64,000 bases of DNA. Source: Streptomyces yatensis (GTDB taxonomy: Bacteria; Actinomycetota; Actinomycetes; Streptomycetales; Streptomycetaceae). Location: NCBI RefSeq assembly GCF_018069625.1, contig NZ_CP072941.1, positions 1,116,001 through 1,180,000 of the forward strand. The letters are read 5' to 3'. The position numbers were made by a program, and so were the translations under genes. The notes under the pieces are model-generated. The model made no database searches and had not been told where the DNA came from. It saw only the letters and a program-made list of their open reading frames with translations. Positions 24,101 through 35,508 of the stretch are shown here, one piece after another; the first letter of the stretch is position 1, and each line of letters starts with the position of its first letter.

Positions 24101-25531
24101 GGACGCGGGCACGGACGCGGACGCGGGTGCTTCGCCGACGACGAGATGGCAGTTGGTGCCGCCCATGCCGAAGGAGCTGACCCCGGCGAACAGTGGCCGG
24201 TCCGGGCGGGGCCATTCGCCGAGCCGGTCCTGGACCCGCAGTCCGAGCTCTGCCAGCGGGATCCGCGGGTTCGGGGTGGCGAAGTGGAGGCTCGCGGGGA
24301 GCAGGCGGTGCCTGATGCCGAGGGCGGTCTTGAGAAGGCCGACGATGCCGGCGGCGCCTTCGAGGTGGCCCACGTTGGTCTTGGCGGAACCGACGAGCAG
24401 GGGTGTGCCGTCCGTCCGGGCGGTGCCGAGCGCGGCGCCGAGTGCCGCCGCTTCGACGGGGTCGCCGACGGGCGTTCCGGTGCCGTGCAGTTCGACGTAC
24501 TGGACCTCGTCGGGTGCGACTCCGGCCCGCCGGTGGGCGGTGCGCACCACGTCCTCCTGGGCCGCCGGGCTGGGGGCCGTCAGTCCGTCGGTGGCGCCGT
24601 CGTTGTTGACGGCTCCGGCGTGGATGACGCAGTACACCGGGTCGCCGTCGCGTACGGCCGCTTCCAGGGGTTTGAGGAGGACCGCCGCACCGCCCTCACC
24701 ACGGACGAAGCCGTTGGCGCGGGCGTCGAAGGTGTGGCAGCGCCCGTCCGGGGAGAGCCCGCCGAACTGGGCGGCGGCGGCCGTCATGCTGTCCTCGGTG
24801 AGGATGAGGTTGACACCGCCGGCCAGCGCCAGGGTGCACTCCCCGCGCCGCAGGCTCTCGCAGGCCGTGTGGACGGCCACCAGCGAGGACGACTGTGCGG
24901 TGTCGACGGTGAGGCTCGGACCGCGCAGACCGTACGCGTAGGAGACCCGGTTGGCGATGATGCTGCGGTGGACACCGGTCATGGCGTGCCGGGCGGCCGC
25001 GGTGGTGTCCCGGCGCAGCAGGGTGGCGTATTCGTCCCAGATGGCGCCGACGAACACACCGGTCCGGGTGGCCTCCAGTGTTCCGGGGCGGATTCCCGCG
25101 TCCTCGAACGACTCCCAGGCGAGTTCGAGCATCAGCCGCTGCTGGGGGTCCATGGCCGTCGCCTCGCGGGGCGAGATGCCGAAGAAGGCGGCGTCGAAGG
25201 TGTCGACGCGGTCCAGAAAGCCGCCGTACCAGGTCGGGGCCGCCGAGTTGGGGCCGTCGGCGACGGGACCGTCGGCGACGACGACGGCGCCACTGGCCGG
25301 GCCGTCGGCGACGACGGTGCCACCGGCCGGGCCCCATGTGTCGACGGTGCCTGTGGCGGCGGCGCCGGTCCGGCGGCGGTCCTCCGGCATGGTGGTGACG
25401 GCGTTCCCGCCCTGCCGCAGCAGCCGCCAGAAGGCTGACGGACTGGGTGCGTGCGGCAGGCGGCAGGCCATTCCCACCACGGCGATGGGCTCCGCTTGCT
25501 GAGGTGTCCGGTTGGGCGCGGCGCTATCCAT
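18110..25531 (-). CDS. Type I modular PKS, KSQ loading module and module 1
   Basis: First PKS of the assembly line, 2473 residues. The loading KS has Gln213 in place of the active Cys (VDTAQSSSL; codon at 24893-24895). KSQ domains decarboxylate malonyl-ACP to make the starter. The loading AT has GHSVGE near 687 and HAFH near 790 (malonyl type), followed by an ACP with GFDSL near 1040. Module 1: KS with Cys near 1272, AT with GHSQGE and YASH (methylmalonyl type), DH near 2010-2290 with [10 protein letters not shown] and [11 protein letters not shown], then after only about 40 residues an ACP (GFESL near 2375). There is no room for a KR, so the intact-looking DH should have no beta-hydroxy substrate. 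The C-terminus is a docking tail ([14 protein letters not shown]). The KSQ carries a VADGP-repeat insertion and the KSQ-AT linker is an Ala/Pro/Ser/Val repeat. ATG 25531 directly precedes [10 protein letters not shown] by a normal KS-sized leader. Confidence 0.97.
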   Translation of the reverse strand: MDSAAPNRTPQQAEPIAVVGMACRLPHAPSPSAFWRLLRQGGNAVTTMPEDRRRTGAAATGTVDTWGPAGGTVVADGPASGAVVVADGPVADGPNSAAPTWYGGFLDRVDTFDAAFFGISPREATAMDPQQRLMLELAWESFEDAGIRPGTLEATRTGVFVGAIWDEYATLLRRDTTAAARHAMTGVHRSIIANRVSYAYGLRGPSLTVDTAQSSSLVAVHTACESLRRGECTLALAGGVNLILTEDSMTAAAAQFGGLSPDGRCHTFDARANGFVRGEGGAAVLLKPLEAAVRDGDPVYCVIHAGAVNNDGATDGLTAPSPAAQEDVVRTAHRRAGVAPDEVQYVELHGTGTPVGDPVEAAALGAALGTARTDGTPLLVGSAKTNVGHLEGAAGIVGLLKTALGIRHRLLPASLHFATPNPRIPLAELGLRVQDRLGEWPRPDRPLFAGVSSFGMGGTNCHLVVGEAPASASVPASASVPAPAPASVPAPASVPASVPAPADTPAPPVVAWPISAKTDAALRAQAGRLRDHLADHPDLSPADIAHSLATTRTAFDQRAVLLGEDTDELLSGLDALAEGGETAGMVRGRAVDGGLAFLFSGQGSQRAAMGRELYAAHPVFAAALDEVCDCLDARLAEPLHEVMSAQAPSPRAELLDRTSYTQPALFAVEVALFRLAASWGLTPGHVMGHSVGEIAAAHVAGMLTLPDACALVAARGRLMQSVTAKGAMAALQADPDEAAGLLAGWEDRLDIAAVNGPSSVVISGDHDAVHAAAAVWRERGRKARLLKVSHAFHSPHMDGMLDELRAAASELTFSPPAVPLVSNVTGRLATASQLASPDYWARHARHAVRFMEGVHTLLDAGVTTFVELGPDAPLTAMTRECLTARPGPAPGRPGPAAVAALRRDRPEARTFATAMAQAYVRGAEVAWDRACGGQPRQRIALPTYAFQRDRYWPGTPPESTAPATSATETATSETGTATHATGTDRAPDPVPPAGETAEPADAAWHRDPLDTVRTHVALVLGHSEPGAIDPSLTFKELGFDSLAATELSERLGAATGLPLTATLAFDHPTPLTVADHLRAHTTPVTGPSTASTATTRRDAGEPIAVVAMGCRFPGGVDSPEALWRLVAEGADAIGEFPRDRGWDLAGLFDPDQDRPGTSYAHEGGFLHDAPEFDAEFFGISPREALATDPQQRLLLETAWETFERAGIRSTTLRSSPTGVFVGVTAQDYGPRLHEAPKGLDGHLLTGGTPSVVSGRVAFTFGLEGPAVSVDTACSSSLVAVHLAVRALRQGECALALAGGVTVMAAPGMFTGFSRQRGLAPDGRCKPFAAAADGTGWSEGVGLLLLERLSDARREGHRVLAVIRGSAVNQDGASNGLTAPNGPSQQRVIRQALADARLSPSEVDAVEAHGTGTTLGDPIEAQALLATYGQERTGERPLWLGSLKSNIGHTQAAAGVAGVIKMVMAMRHGLLPATLHIDAPSPHVNWDSGVVRLLTGPVEWPRDERPRRAGVSSFGISGTNAHLIVEQAPEPEPAPAEAPTDEDDRPVPWVLSARSAEALRGQARELASRMAADNPPSARDVGWSLITTRTAFEHRAVVVGDDSDELTAALRALATEGTHPGVVHTGTAATTGGAGPVLVFPGQGSQWAGMGAGLLDASPVFAARVAECERALAPHVDWSLTDVLRGAEGAADLSRVDVVQPVLWAAMVSLAAVWAEYGVRPAAVVGHSQGEIAAAVVAGALSLEDGAKVVALRSRALRRLAGGGAMASLGVGHERAEELLSGLGDRAAAVGVAVVNGPGSTVVSGPPEQVAAAVTTCQGAGERARMIEVDYASHSPQVDEIADELTVLLTGVEPVGASGSGVAFYSTVTGGRADPAVLDTSYWVRNLRDRVRFAEAVQALLAAGHRVFIEASTHPVLTMAMRESFEHAESTAAAVPTLRRDHGDLVQLTKSVAQAFIAGAEVDWSAAFPGDPTPRTVDLPTYAFQRRRYWLDAPGGSGGDPGALGLVAADHPLLGAAVRLADGSGHVLTGRLSPQTHGWLTDHVVAGVALVPGTVLMEWALRAADEAGCGAVEELALRLPLVMPATGGRCVQVVVGPSAADGRRDIAVYSLPDDALRTGGDTDWMCHAVGVLGPAVPESRAGELPGTWPPPGARPVDTDGFYERIAASGYAYGAAFQGLRTVWRDGADLLADVELPKAAGEPSGFGIHPALLDAVLHPTLLTGQLDAGPEPDEGRMWLPFTVSGVSLWAAEATAVRVRLTPRPRTAEGERELRVVVADAVGAPVLTIDALLLRPAEPDQLRALNTGRVATDGGGGGGVRRRTAAAAEVPSVDWGARLARLSAVDRYRTLLGLVRDHAATVLGHTDAEAVRADASFKELGFESLTAVELRDRLAAATGLRLPAALIFRHPTPEGIAHHLVRRLTSDGTAATPTAIVPPSTQVPRQPTDEMSAAQRLESASADQVLEFIDNELGVS

Positions 25532-25552
25532 CGCACCCCATATGGCGCTGGG

Positions 25553-25570
25553 AGAACATCTGCGTGTTCT
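25553..25570. promoter_or_regulatory. Inverted repeat AGAACA-N6-TGTTCT upstream of the PKS operon
   Basis: A perfect 6-bp dyad with a 6-bp spacer, ending 22 bp upstream of the first PKS start codon. Its place in the divergent PKS/methyltransferase region suggests an operator or a short 5'-leader hairpin. No regulator can be assigned. Confidence 0.4.
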
Positions 25571-25639
25571 GGGTCATGGGCGGCACTCCCGCTCCGGATT
25601 GATGATCGGTGCGAGCACGTGGCCCATCGTGGGGCGCGG

Positions 25640-25682
25640 CTCTAAAGCAAGACCAAATAGGCCGCGGCCGGTGACTTTAGAG
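25640..25682. promoter_or_regulatory. Inverted repeat CTCTAAAG-N27-CTTTAGAG in the divergent promoter region
   Basis: Perfect 8-bp arms are separated by 27 bp that include the palindrome GGCCGCGGCC (25660-25669). The element sits in the 242-bp gap between the minus-strand PKS operon and the plus-strand methyltransferase, where it could control both. The arms are AT-richer than the surroundings. The binding protein is unknown; the nearby SARP is one candidate, although SARP sites are usually direct repeats. Confidence 0.45.
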
Positions 25683-25773
25683 ACGCGTTACCGGAACCCA
25701 TGACCATCGCTGAGCGGGTGAGCCCTTTATGTGCCCTTGGCCGACCCGATCTCCAGCACACAGGAGGAGTGTC

Positions 25774-26586
25774 ATGACATCTCCATCGGCCGTGCCGCCA
25801 GGCGGCACGGTGTCGGACTACTACAGCTCGCTGGGACCGCTTCTGCAGATGGCGTGGGACGACAACTTCCACTTCGGCTACTGGGACGGCCCGTCCGATA
25901 CCCGTTCGGTCCAGGAGGCCACCGATCGCTTCACGGATCTGCTGATCGAGCGGCTGCGGGTGGGCTCGGGAGACCGGGTGCTGGATGTCGGCTGCGGTAT
26001 CGGGAAACCCGCGATGCGCGTGGCGACCGCCACCGGTGCCCATGTCCTGGGCATCACCATCAGCGAGCTCCAGGTCAAGCAGGCGACCGAATCCGCCCGG
26101 CTGGCCGATCTGTCCCACCAGGTGGCATTCCAATACGCCGACGCCATGGCCATGCCTTTCGAGGACGCGGCTTTCGATGCCGTACTCGCATTCGAATCGA
26201 TCAATCACATGGACCGCCCGACGGCGCTGCGGGAGATGGCCCGGGTGCTGAGTTCCGGGGGCCGGCTGGTGCTCACGGATGTCACCCCGCCGAGCGACGG
26301 CAGTTACCAGCCGGACGGCGATCCCGACGTGGTCACCTCACTGACCCGGCTGGAGGACTGGCCCGGTCTGATCGGTGACGCGGGGCTGGTGCTCGACGAG
26401 CTGACCGATGTCACCGAGAACACGAAGGACACCGCCAACCGGATGATCGACGGCATCCTGCGCTGCCGCCGGGAGTTCGAGGCGCGGCACGGGGTCAGCG
26501 TCCAGGAGGTACTGGACGCCGCCAAGTCGGCGCTCCCCACCGTGCCGAGCGCCGGCTGCGCGATCGTGGTGGCCCACAAGCCCTGA
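25774..26586 (+). CDS. SAM-dependent O-methyltransferase, polyketide tailoring type
   Basis: A 270-residue class I methyltransferase. SAM motif I is VLDVGCGIGKP near residues 69-79; a motif II-like acidic stretch (QYADAMAMPF) and the motif III region (VLSSGGRLVLTD) follow. The N-terminal DDNFHFGYWDG segment resembles the family of polyketide O-methyltransferases that includes EryG, AveD and the rifamycin enzyme (family recall, no search run). ATG 25774 was chosen because AGGAGG lies just upstream; a longer open frame from 25729 lacks such a site. It is divergent from the PKS operon and is the best candidate for a post-PKS or on-line tailoring enzyme here. The hydroxyl it methylates cannot be read from sequence. 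Confidence 0.88.
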   Translation: MTSPSAVPPGGTVSDYYSSLGPLLQMAWDDNFHFGYWDGPSDTRSVQEATDRFTDLLIERLRVGSGDRVLDVGCGIGKPAMRVATATGAHVLGITISELQVKQATESARLADLSHQVAFQYADAMAMPFEDAAFDAVLAFESINHMDRPTALREMARVLSSGGRLVLTDVTPPSDGSYQPDGDPDVVTSLTRLEDWPGLIGDAGLVLDELTDVTENTKDTANRMIDGILRCRREFEARHGVSVQEVLDAAKSALPTVPSAGCAIVVAHKP

Positions 26587-27321
26587 ATCAGCAACAAACC
26601 TGACGGTTATTCGACATCCCCTTCATGGGTCCCGTGGAGCCGGAATTCCTCGCTCCTCATCAAAGCGGCGCCAGGGGGCCCATGATCTCGCATGATTCGC
26701 TTGTCCCGGCCGATGCGATCCGCGTATTCTCATTCGCGGACTGCAACACCTCACGTGCGGGATATCCGGATTCCGATCTTCCGGACGTATTGCGAATACC
26801 CGCTCCGCACCGTCGAGGACGCCGCCTCGAGGGCGCGTATATCCGGATTCTAGGTGAGGTGGGTAGTCATAGGACTTGCTTACGATGTGGGGCACCCGCC
26901 GAAGGCGTCCGATCTTGTCAGTTCTCTGATTCCTCGGCGGGGCCCCCGATAAAAGAGGGGTGAGTAATGGCAGTCGCGAACGGCGTGCGTCAGTGGATCC
27001 GGCGGCACCGCCCGTCCCCGCGCAGAGGGGCGCGACCGGACCACTTTCCACACGCAAGCGGCTCAGCAAGCGCCCACTTCCCATCCCCTCCGGGGTCGCC
27101 GGACTCCGGGGACGTGACAATTTCCGCGCGCCACCCGGGCGGCCGGGGGCGGCGATCCGCGCGGACCACCAGAGCCCATCCCGCACAGGCGTTCGCCTCC
27201 GGAAGCAGACGGACATCGTCCTCGAAATCGAGGAAACACCCAGAAAACATCGCGGGCACTTCCGGCAAAGGCGCCGACTGTCCCATGACCGCACTCGTCG
27301 GCGACTCGGATGGGGCACATC
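26587..27321. other. 735-bp gap before the SARP gene, no convincing gene
   Basis: Locally AT-richer than the surroundings. ATATCCGGATTC occurs twice, at 26762-26773 and 26839-26850, a spacing of 77 bp. A weak candidate ORF starts at ATG 26967 behind AGAGGGG and ends at 27332, overlapping the SARP start, but it is low-complexity, basic, and its codons lose the GC-rich third-position pattern after about 20 residues. The open frames on the other strand are Arg/Ser/Pro-rich and look non-coding. It probably holds the SARP promoter and perhaps a decayed gene. Confidence 0.5.
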
Positions 27322-28092
27322 GTGCGATATGAGATCATGGGACCTCTCCGGGTGGTAGAAGGAGAGCGGAAATTAACCATCAGGGCGCGGAAGATCGAGG
27401 TCCTGTTGACCGTTCTTCTCGTCCGCGCCGATCAGGTGGTCCCGATCGACCAGCTCATCGCGGAGATCTGGGGGGAGTATCCGCCGCGCCGGGCGATCGC
27501 CGGGCTCCATGTGTATGTCTCCCAGATCCGTAAGTTCCTGCGCCGGCCCAACCAGAGCGAAAGCCCCGTTCTCACCCGCCCCCCGGGATATGTCCTGCGG
27601 CTGGGCCCCGATCGCCTCGACTTCCACTGCTTCGAACGACTGGTGTGCGAGGGCCGGGATCATCTCAGGGAGCGGCGCTACCAGCAGGCCACGGCCACAT
27701 TCGAAAGCGCACTCGATCTCTGGCGCGATCCGTTGCTGGATGATGTATGCCATGGGCCGATCCTCGAAGGCTTTCAGACCTGGCTGAAGGAGGCCCGGCT
27801 GGAATGCATCGAGATGCTGACGGATTCCCGGCTCATGCTCGGCCGCCATCGCGAACTGGTGAGTGATCTGTACCAGTTGACCACCGAGCATCCTTTGCGG
27901 GAGGCACTCCACCGTCAGTTGATGCTGGCGCTCTACCGCTGTGGCCGCCGGGCGGACGCATTGCATGTGTATCAAGCGGCGCGCAAGACGCTCAATGAGG
28001 AACTCGGGCTCGAACCGTGCCGGGCCCTGCAGGACATGCAGCGAGCCATCCTCACCTCGGATGACCGGCTGGAACTGCATGTTCCCGCATGA
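27322..28092 (+). CDS. SARP-family transcriptional activator (small, DnrI/RedD type)
   Basis: About 256 residues with the two-domain layout of Streptomyces antibiotic regulatory proteins: an OmpR-like winged helix (about 1-95; PPRRAIAGLHVYVSQIRKFL and PPGYVLRL) followed by a bacterial transcriptional activation domain (about 100-250) ending in the typical ADALHVYQAARKTLNEELGL. SARPs of this size bind direct repeats overlapping the -35 region of biosynthetic promoters. GTG 27322 gives the usual VRYEIMGPLRV beginning; ATG 27310 in frame is an alternative. Codon 18 is TTA (27373-27375), so full expression probably needs the bldA tRNA. Beside the PKS and methyltransferase it is the likely pathway-specific activator. 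Confidence 0.9.
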   Translation: MRYEIMGPLRVVEGERKLTIRARKIEVLLTVLLVRADQVVPIDQLIAEIWGEYPPRRAIAGLHVYVSQIRKFLRRPNQSESPVLTRPPGYVLRLGPDRLDFHCFERLVCEGRDHLRERRYQQATATFESALDLWRDPLLDDVCHGPILEGFQTWLKEARLECIEMLTDSRLMLGRHRELVSDLYQLTTEHPLREALHRQLMLALYRCGRRADALHVYQAARKTLNEELGLEPCRALQDMQRAILTSDDRLELHVPA

Positions 28093-28118
28093 GGAAGACC
28101 GCGTAAGGAGGTGGACAT

Positions 28119-28349
28119 ATGAGCGATCACGTCAGTTACCTGTCCGACGGCAGCCCGATCCAGGTCGTCCTCGAAGGCGGACCTGACGATCTGCCCCGGG
28201 CATTCCGGACCGGACGGTCGACCCTCACCAGCAAGAAGCTCAAAATCCAGCATCGCGACGGATACGAGCACTTCGAACTCGTCAGCGATTCCGCTGACAT
28301 CACCACAGCGATCTTTCGCTGGACCATGCGTACGAAAATCGCCGAGTAG
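28119..28349 (+). CDS. Small conserved protein, DUF5988-like
   Basis: A 76-residue acidic/basic mixed protein without a signal peptide or membrane segment. It starts at ATG behind an almost ideal ribosome site (AAGGAGGT at 28105-28112) and lies 26 bp after the SARP stop, so probably in the same operon. The VLEGGPDDLP and RDGYEHFEL segments recall the small DUF5988 proteins often found in actinomycete biosynthetic clusters (from memory, not searched). No biochemical role is known to me. Confidence 0.7.
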   Translation: MSDHVSYLSDGSPIQVVLEGGPDDLPRAFRTGRSTLTSKKLKIQHRDGYEHFELVSDSADITTAIFRWTMRTKIAE

Positions 28350-28435
28350 CCTCCATGGCCCCGGAACCCCGGGATCGCCGACCGGTCAATCGCCGACTCC
28401 GATCCCGGGGCGGGGGCCGTGGCCAGGAGGTCCGT

Positions 28436-30346
28436 ATGCCCACCTCACGATGGCGCGGCGCCGTGATCGCCGCGGTCGCGATATCGACAGCCCTTGCCGC
28501 ACTGCCCGCCGGGCCCGCGTCGGCCCGCACATCCGCCCAGCCCGTCGGCCCGCCCGGTGCCAAGGTGGTCGACGGCCGCACCCAGCCGGTGTTCTCGTAT
28601 CCGGATGCCGTGCGTGAGCACCTCATGGTCCAGACGCCCATCGACAGTGACGGCGATGGACACGAGGACCGGGTCGCGGTGGACATCATCCGGCCCAAGG
28701 AGACCCAGCAGGGGCTCAAGGTGCCGGTCATCATGTCGGCCAGCCCCTACAACGACACCGTGGGCCGCGGATTCGAGTCGGAGCGGAAGAGCTACGACGC
28801 CCAGGGCGCCCCGGCCAAGTTCCCGCTCTTCTACGACAATTACTTCGTGCCGCGCGGCTACGCCGTGGTCGATGTGGATGTGACCGGGACCGGCAGATCC
28901 GACGGCTGTCTGACGATCGGCGGCGCCTCCGACGTGGCGGCGGCCAAGGCGGCGATCGACTGGCTGGGCGGCCGGGCCACGGCGTACGCGGCCGACGGCA
29001 GCGAGGTGAAGGCCTCCTGGTCCACCGGCAAGGTGGGCATGATCGGCCACTCGTACGAGGGCATGCTGGCCAACGCCGTGGCCGGCACCGGTGTGGAGGG
29101 ACTGGAGACCATCGTCCCGATCTCCGGGATGAGCTCGTGGTACGACTTCGCCCGCACCAATGGCGCCAAGCACTGGAATGGTTTCGCCTCCTATCTGACG
29201 ACGGCGCTGGACACCGACCCACCCCAGAAGTGCCAGGCGGTGCGCGACCGGCTGCAGGCCGGCGAGGACGACGCCACCGGCAACTACAACGCCCACTGGC
29301 ATGAGCGCAATTACATCGCGCAGCCGACGCCCGAGGTGAACAAGGTGCGCGCGAGCGTCCTCGCCGCACACGACCTCAGCGACTACAACGTCCGGATCGA
29401 CCAGCTCGCCAACTGGTGGGCCCCGCTGGCCGAGCGCGATGTGCCACGCAAGCTGTGGCTGGGCCGCTACGGGCACACCGATCCGTTCGACTGGCCCGGT
29501 CGGCGCGCGCAGTGGGTCGACACCGTGCACCGGTGGTTCGACCACTGGCTCTACGGCGTGCGGAACGGGATCATGGACGAGCCCCGGGTCGATCTGCAGA
29601 CCGGCCCGACCACCTGGACGACCCAGGCCGACTGGCCCGCCGGCGCCTCCTCGGTGCCCCTGCGCCCGGGGCCCGACGGCTCCCTGGCACTGAGCCCCGT
29701 GAGCGGCACCGGGACCTTCACCGACACCAAGCTGAGCGAGGCGGATCTCACCGCCGACCCATCGGCGAGCCGTCCGGGCCGGCTGGCGTTCCGCACCCCG
29801 CCGCTGCGCACCGGGGTGCGGCTCTCCGGTACGCCCACCGTGGATCTGCGGGTCACGCTCGACAAACCGACGTCGAACCTCACCGCGCTGCTCGTGGACT
29901 ACGGCGAGGACGAACGGATCGACTGGAACCGCAACGAGCCGCAGAACAGGATCCATGACGGTCTGCGGGGACTGGACGAGGAGTCCTGCCACGGGGAGAG
30001 CACCGCCCAGGACGACGCCTGCTACCAGAAGACCGCCAATGTGACGGCGCGCACATCCTCCGAGGTGATCGCCCGCGGCTGGATGGACGCCCAGAACCGG
30101 CACTCGGTCACCACCCCCGAGCCGATGACCCCCGGCCGGTCCTACCGGATCACCTGGAAGACCCTGCCGAACGACTACGAGATCAAACCGGGCCATCGGC
30201 TGGGGCTGGTCCTCGGCGGCACCGATGCCGACTTCCTCTACTTCGAGGAGGCGACCGGGGCCAAGGTGACGGTGGACCTGGGCGGCAGCCGGGTCACCGT
30301 ACCGGTGACCGCCGCCGACGGGCTCACCAAGTCGCTTCACCGATAA
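28436..30346 (+). CDS. Secreted Xaa-Pro dipeptidyl-peptidase-like S15 family hydrolase
   Basis: A 636-residue secreted alpha/beta hydrolase. An N-terminal signal peptide (positive MPTSRWRG, hydrophobic core to ALPAGPASA) indicates export. The catalytic Ser206 sits in GMIGHSYEGML; GRYGHTDPFDWPGR likely provides the His. The C-terminal jelly-roll (PepX_C type) starts after RVDLQTG and carries RSYRITW and PGHRLGLVL. S15 enzymes release dipeptides after Pro or act on acyl and amide substrates, so the exact specificity is open. ATG 28436 was chosen for the CAGGAGG site just before it. It is 86 bp after the small protein gene and separated from the next gene by a strong hairpin. Confidence 0.88.
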   Translation: MPTSRWRGAVIAAVAISTALAALPAGPASARTSAQPVGPPGAKVVDGRTQPVFSYPDAVREHLMVQTPIDSDGDGHEDRVAVDIIRPKETQQGLKVPVIMSASPYNDTVGRGFESERKSYDAQGAPAKFPLFYDNYFVPRGYAVVDVDVTGTGRSDGCLTIGGASDVAAAKAAIDWLGGRATAYAADGSEVKASWSTGKVGMIGHSYEGMLANAVAGTGVEGLETIVPISGMSSWYDFARTNGAKHWNGFASYLTTALDTDPPQKCQAVRDRLQAGEDDATGNYNAHWHERNYIAQPTPEVNKVRASVLAAHDLSDYNVRIDQLANWWAPLAERDVPRKLWLGRYGHTDPFDWPGRRAQWVDTVHRWFDHWLYGVRNGIMDEPRVDLQTGPTTWTTQADWPAGASSVPLRPGPDGSLALSPVSGTGTFTDTKLSEADLTADPSASRPGRLAFRTPPLRTGVRLSGTPTVDLRVTLDKPTSNLTALLVDYGEDERIDWNRNEPQNRIHDGLRGLDEESCHGESTAQDDACYQKTANVTARTSSEVIARGWMDAQNRHSVTTPEPMTPGRSYRITWKTLPNDYEIKPGHRLGLVLGGTDADFLYFEEATGAKVTVDLGGSRVTVPVTAADGLTKSLHR

Positions 30347-30359
30347 GGGAATTGACGGG

Positions 30360-30387
30360 GCCCGGGCCGCCCACCGGCGGCCCGGGC
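30360..30387. terminator. Bidirectional terminator hairpin between convergent genes
   Basis: A perfect 12-bp stem, GCCCGGGCCGCC pairing with GGCGGCCCGGGC across the loop CACC. It lies between the peptidase stop (30346) and the methyltransferase stop (30388), so it can serve both converging transcripts. There is no T-run, which is usual in Streptomyces. Confidence 0.8.
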
Positions 30388-31239
30388 TCAGCCCTGGATC
30401 CAGGTGTGGATCACATGGGCGCCCAGGTCCGCGTACCCGTCGGCCATGCGGTGTCCGCTCTCGTACCGGGCCGTGAGGTCGCGGTAGCGGATGTCCTCCC
30501 GTGCGGAGAAGCCCAGCCGGTGGAGGTCACCGGCGAGTTCCTCCGGGGTGAAAAAGCTGAGGAAGGGCTCACCGGCCTCGGCGGCCCATGCCGCGCGGGC
30601 CTCGTGCACGGCGCGGTGCTCCGGTGGCAGCGGGTCCGGTGGCTCGCCGTAGTCGAAGACGACTCCGGACCCGCCCGGCAGGCCCGCGATGAAGCCGAGC
30701 GTGTCCAGTACGGCGGTGTGCGTCAGATACGGCACCACCCCGAGCCAGATGAAGAACGCCGGGCGGGCCGGGTCGAAGCCCGCCGCCGTCAGCCCGTCGG
30801 CCAGGCCCTGCCGCTCGAAGTCGACCGGTGCGAAGATCAGCGAGGGCGGTACGGGGATCTCCGCGGCGGCCAGCCGGTCGCGCTTCCACTCCTGGGTCGC
30901 GGGGTGGTCCACCTCGAACACCCGCAGGCCCTCCGCCTCGTACGGATTGCGGCAGCCGAAGGTGTCCAGCCCCGCCCCCAGCGCCACCGCCTGTCGCACC
31001 CCGCGCGCCACGGCGGCCGCTACGGCGTCCTCGGCGAACCGCGCGCGGGCGGCCACGGACAGGCGCACATCCTCGCGCTCGGGCCGGAAGGCCGCCTCGA
31101 GGAGGGGATCGTCCGCGTCGGCGGCGAGGATACGGAGCGCCAGCGGATCGGAGAACACCCGGCCGCCCTCCAGCTCCTGGTGGGCCGCGCGGAACGCGGC
31201 CGCGCCGCGGGCGGTGATGCTGGGCCGGCCGATCTGCAT
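30388..31239 (-). CDS. Class I SAM-dependent methyltransferase, LCM/TIGR00027 family
   Basis: A 283-residue member of the leucine carboxyl methyltransferase-like family common in actinobacteria. Family marks are RPSITARGAAAFRAAH near the N-terminus, the SAM loop VALGAGLDTFGCR near residues 90-102, FEVDHPATQEWKRDRL, and FIWLGVVPYLT. Substrates of these enzymes are mostly unknown; some modify small carboxylic acids or polyketides. ATG 31239 was chosen because GGGGGAGG lies 7 bp upstream; a longer frame from 31317 lacks a ribosome site. It stands alone, convergent with the S15 peptidase. Confidence 0.88.
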   Translation of the reverse strand: MQIGRPSITARGAAAFRAAHQELEGGRVFSDPLALRILAADADDPLLEAAFRPEREDVRLSVAARARFAEDAVAAAVARGVRQAVALGAGLDTFGCRNPYEAEGLRVFEVDHPATQEWKRDRLAAAEIPVPPSLIFAPVDFERQGLADGLTAAGFDPARPAFFIWLGVVPYLTHTAVLDTLGFIAGLPGGSGVVFDYGEPPDPLPPEHRAVHEARAAWAAEAGEPFLSFFTPEELAGDLHRLGFSAREDIRYRDLTARYESGHRMADGYADLGAHVIHTWIQG

Positions 31240-31559
31240 GGAGCGTCCTCCCCCGAGCTCCCGCCGTATGTCGCGGGCGGCACACCCCATGGTGTCAGCT
31301 CCGCACCCCGCGCGCATCGCTGACCGCCCATGTTCACACGGGAGTTACGCGACCGACGGCGACCTCGGGGACCGCCCGGGCGGCGGCTTCACGCGACCGG
31401 CGCGCATTGTCCCATCGTTGGGCGCCGAACAAGCGGCGGCCGGGCCCATCGGGTACATCGGATCGGCCGAACCGGTGAAGCTCCCCACCACTCCGCAAGC
31501 CCTCCGGATGTCGTGCATATAAATATGACAATCCGACAATCAGAACAAAAGGGTCCGGC
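31240..31559. promoter_or_regulatory. 320-bp divergent intergenic region with AT-rich core
   Basis: It lies between the LCM methyltransferase and the CapA-like lipoprotein. Most of it is GC-rich without clear structure, but from about 31512 there is an AT-rich run containing CATATAAATATG and two GACAATC repeats just before the lipoprotein start, a likely promoter for that gene. I see no gene in it. Confidence 0.4.
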
Positions 31560-32753
31560 ATGGCCCGGACCAGTGCGGAGTGCACCGTGTCCCATCACCC
31601 ACGCCATCGGACGGCGCTGCTCGCCGTCGCCCTGCTCGGCGCCGTCACCGCGTGCGGCAGCGGGACACCGGCCGCCCCCAACGCCGAGGAGAAGCCGTCG
31701 AGAACCGCGCCGGCCAGGCACCGGGCCATGAAGGGCTTCACCCTGGTGGCCACCGGCGATCTGCTGGTACACGCCTCGGTCATCCGGCAGGCACAGGCGG
31801 ACGCGGGCGGTGACGGCTATGACTTCCAGCGCATGATCCGGGCGGCCGCGCCCGTCGTCGCCGGGGCCGACCTGGCCATCTGCCATATGGAGACCGTCTA
31901 CGGGGCCGCCCACGGGCCGTTCACCGGCTATCCGACCTTCAAGACGCCTCCGCAGCTCGCCTCGGCCGTGAAGAGCCTCGGCTACGACTCCTGCTCCACC
32001 GCCTCCAACCACACCCTCGACGCCGGTCCCGAGGGAGTGGTCCGCACCCTCGACGCCATGGACAAGGCCGGGCTCAAGCACGCCGGATCGGCCCGTTCCG
32101 CCGCGGAGAGCACCCGTCCCACGATGATGGAGACCGGTGGCGCCAAGGTCGCCCAGCTCGCCTACGCCTACGGCACCAACGGCATCCCGGTCCCCAAGGG
32201 CAAGGCCTGGCTGGTCAACCTCATCAACCCGGCGCGGATCATCAAGGACGCCCGGGCCGCGCGGCGCGCCGGGGCCGATGTGGTCGTCGTCAGCGTGCAC
32301 TGGGGCACCGAATGGCAGCAGGCGCCGGACAAGCTGCAGCTCGCGCTCGCCAAGAAGCTGACCGCCTCCAAGGACGGGGGCCGCCGCGACATCGACCTGA
32401 TCATCGGCACCCACGCCCATGTCCCCCAGGCGTACGAGAAGGTCAACGGCACCTGGGTGGTCTACGGCATGGGCGACCAGATCGCGGGGATCATGCCCGA
32501 CAAGCGCGGCCAGATGGGCTCGGCGGCGCGCTTCACCTTCGCCCCGCCCACCGCCGAGGGCAGGGCGTGGGAGGTGAAGAAGGCGGAGTACATCCCGCAC
32601 GCCGTGGACAACGATCCGATCTCCCTGGTGAACCTCCCCCGGGCCCTGGAGAAGAGCCCCGGCAACCCGGGTTACACCAGCGCGCTGAGCACCATCCAGG
32701 AGGCGGTGCTCAGCCGGGGCGCCAAGAAGGACGGTCTGACGATGGGCCGTTGA
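31560..32753 (+). CDS. CapA-family (PGA_cap) metallophosphatase-like lipoprotein
   Basis: A 397-residue exported lipoprotein: a hydrophobic segment followed by the lipobox VTAC with lipidated Cys32. The mature part is a CapA/poly-gamma-glutamate synthesis domain of the metallophosphoesterase superfamily: VATGDLLVH near residue 62, the conserved SNHTLD motif, VVVVSVHWGTEW, and GTHAHVPQ. CapA proteins assist cell-surface polyglutamate synthesis, but without capB or capC here a generic surface role is safer. ATG 31560 has AAGGG upstream; GTG 31587 in frame would give a more typical short signal peptide. It converges on the ClpC-like gene. Confidence 0.87.
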   Translation: MARTSAECTVSHHPRHRTALLAVALLGAVTACGSGTPAAPNAEEKPSRTAPARHRAMKGFTLVATGDLLVHASVIRQAQADAGGDGYDFQRMIRAAAPVVAGADLAICHMETVYGAAHGPFTGYPTFKTPPQLASAVKSLGYDSCSTASNHTLDAGPEGVVRTLDAMDKAGLKHAGSARSAAESTRPTMMETGGAKVAQLAYAYGTNGIPVPKGKAWLVNLINPARIIKDARAARRAGADVVVVSVHWGTEWQQAPDKLQLALAKKLTASKDGGRRDIDLIIGTHAHVPQAYEKVNGTWVVYGMGDQIAGIMPDKRGQMGSAARFTFAPPTAEGRAWEVKKAEYIPHAVDNDPISLVNLPRALEKSPGNPGYTSALSTIQEAVLSRGAKKDGLTMGR

Positions 32754-32776
32754 CCCGGCCCCCGCTCGCCGTGGCG

Positions 32777-35428
<2,652 letters not shown>

Positions 35429-35508
35429 GTGACCAGTTTAAGGGCGATTGATACCGATGTCCGTTCGTGGGCGGTTCCGCGGGCGGCGGGCATCGGGGAG
35501 CCGGGCTC

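Noticed and set aside
26967..27332. Possible 121-residue protein ahead of the SARP gene
   Set aside because: It has a plausible ribosome site, but the sequence is low-complexity and basic, codon bias decays after about 20 codons, and it overlaps the SARP start. Left as part of the intergenic description.
28436..30346. S15 peptidase as part of the polyketide pathway
   Set aside because: It is a secreted peptidase with no usual role in polyketide synthesis; proximity to the SARP operon alone is weak evidence.
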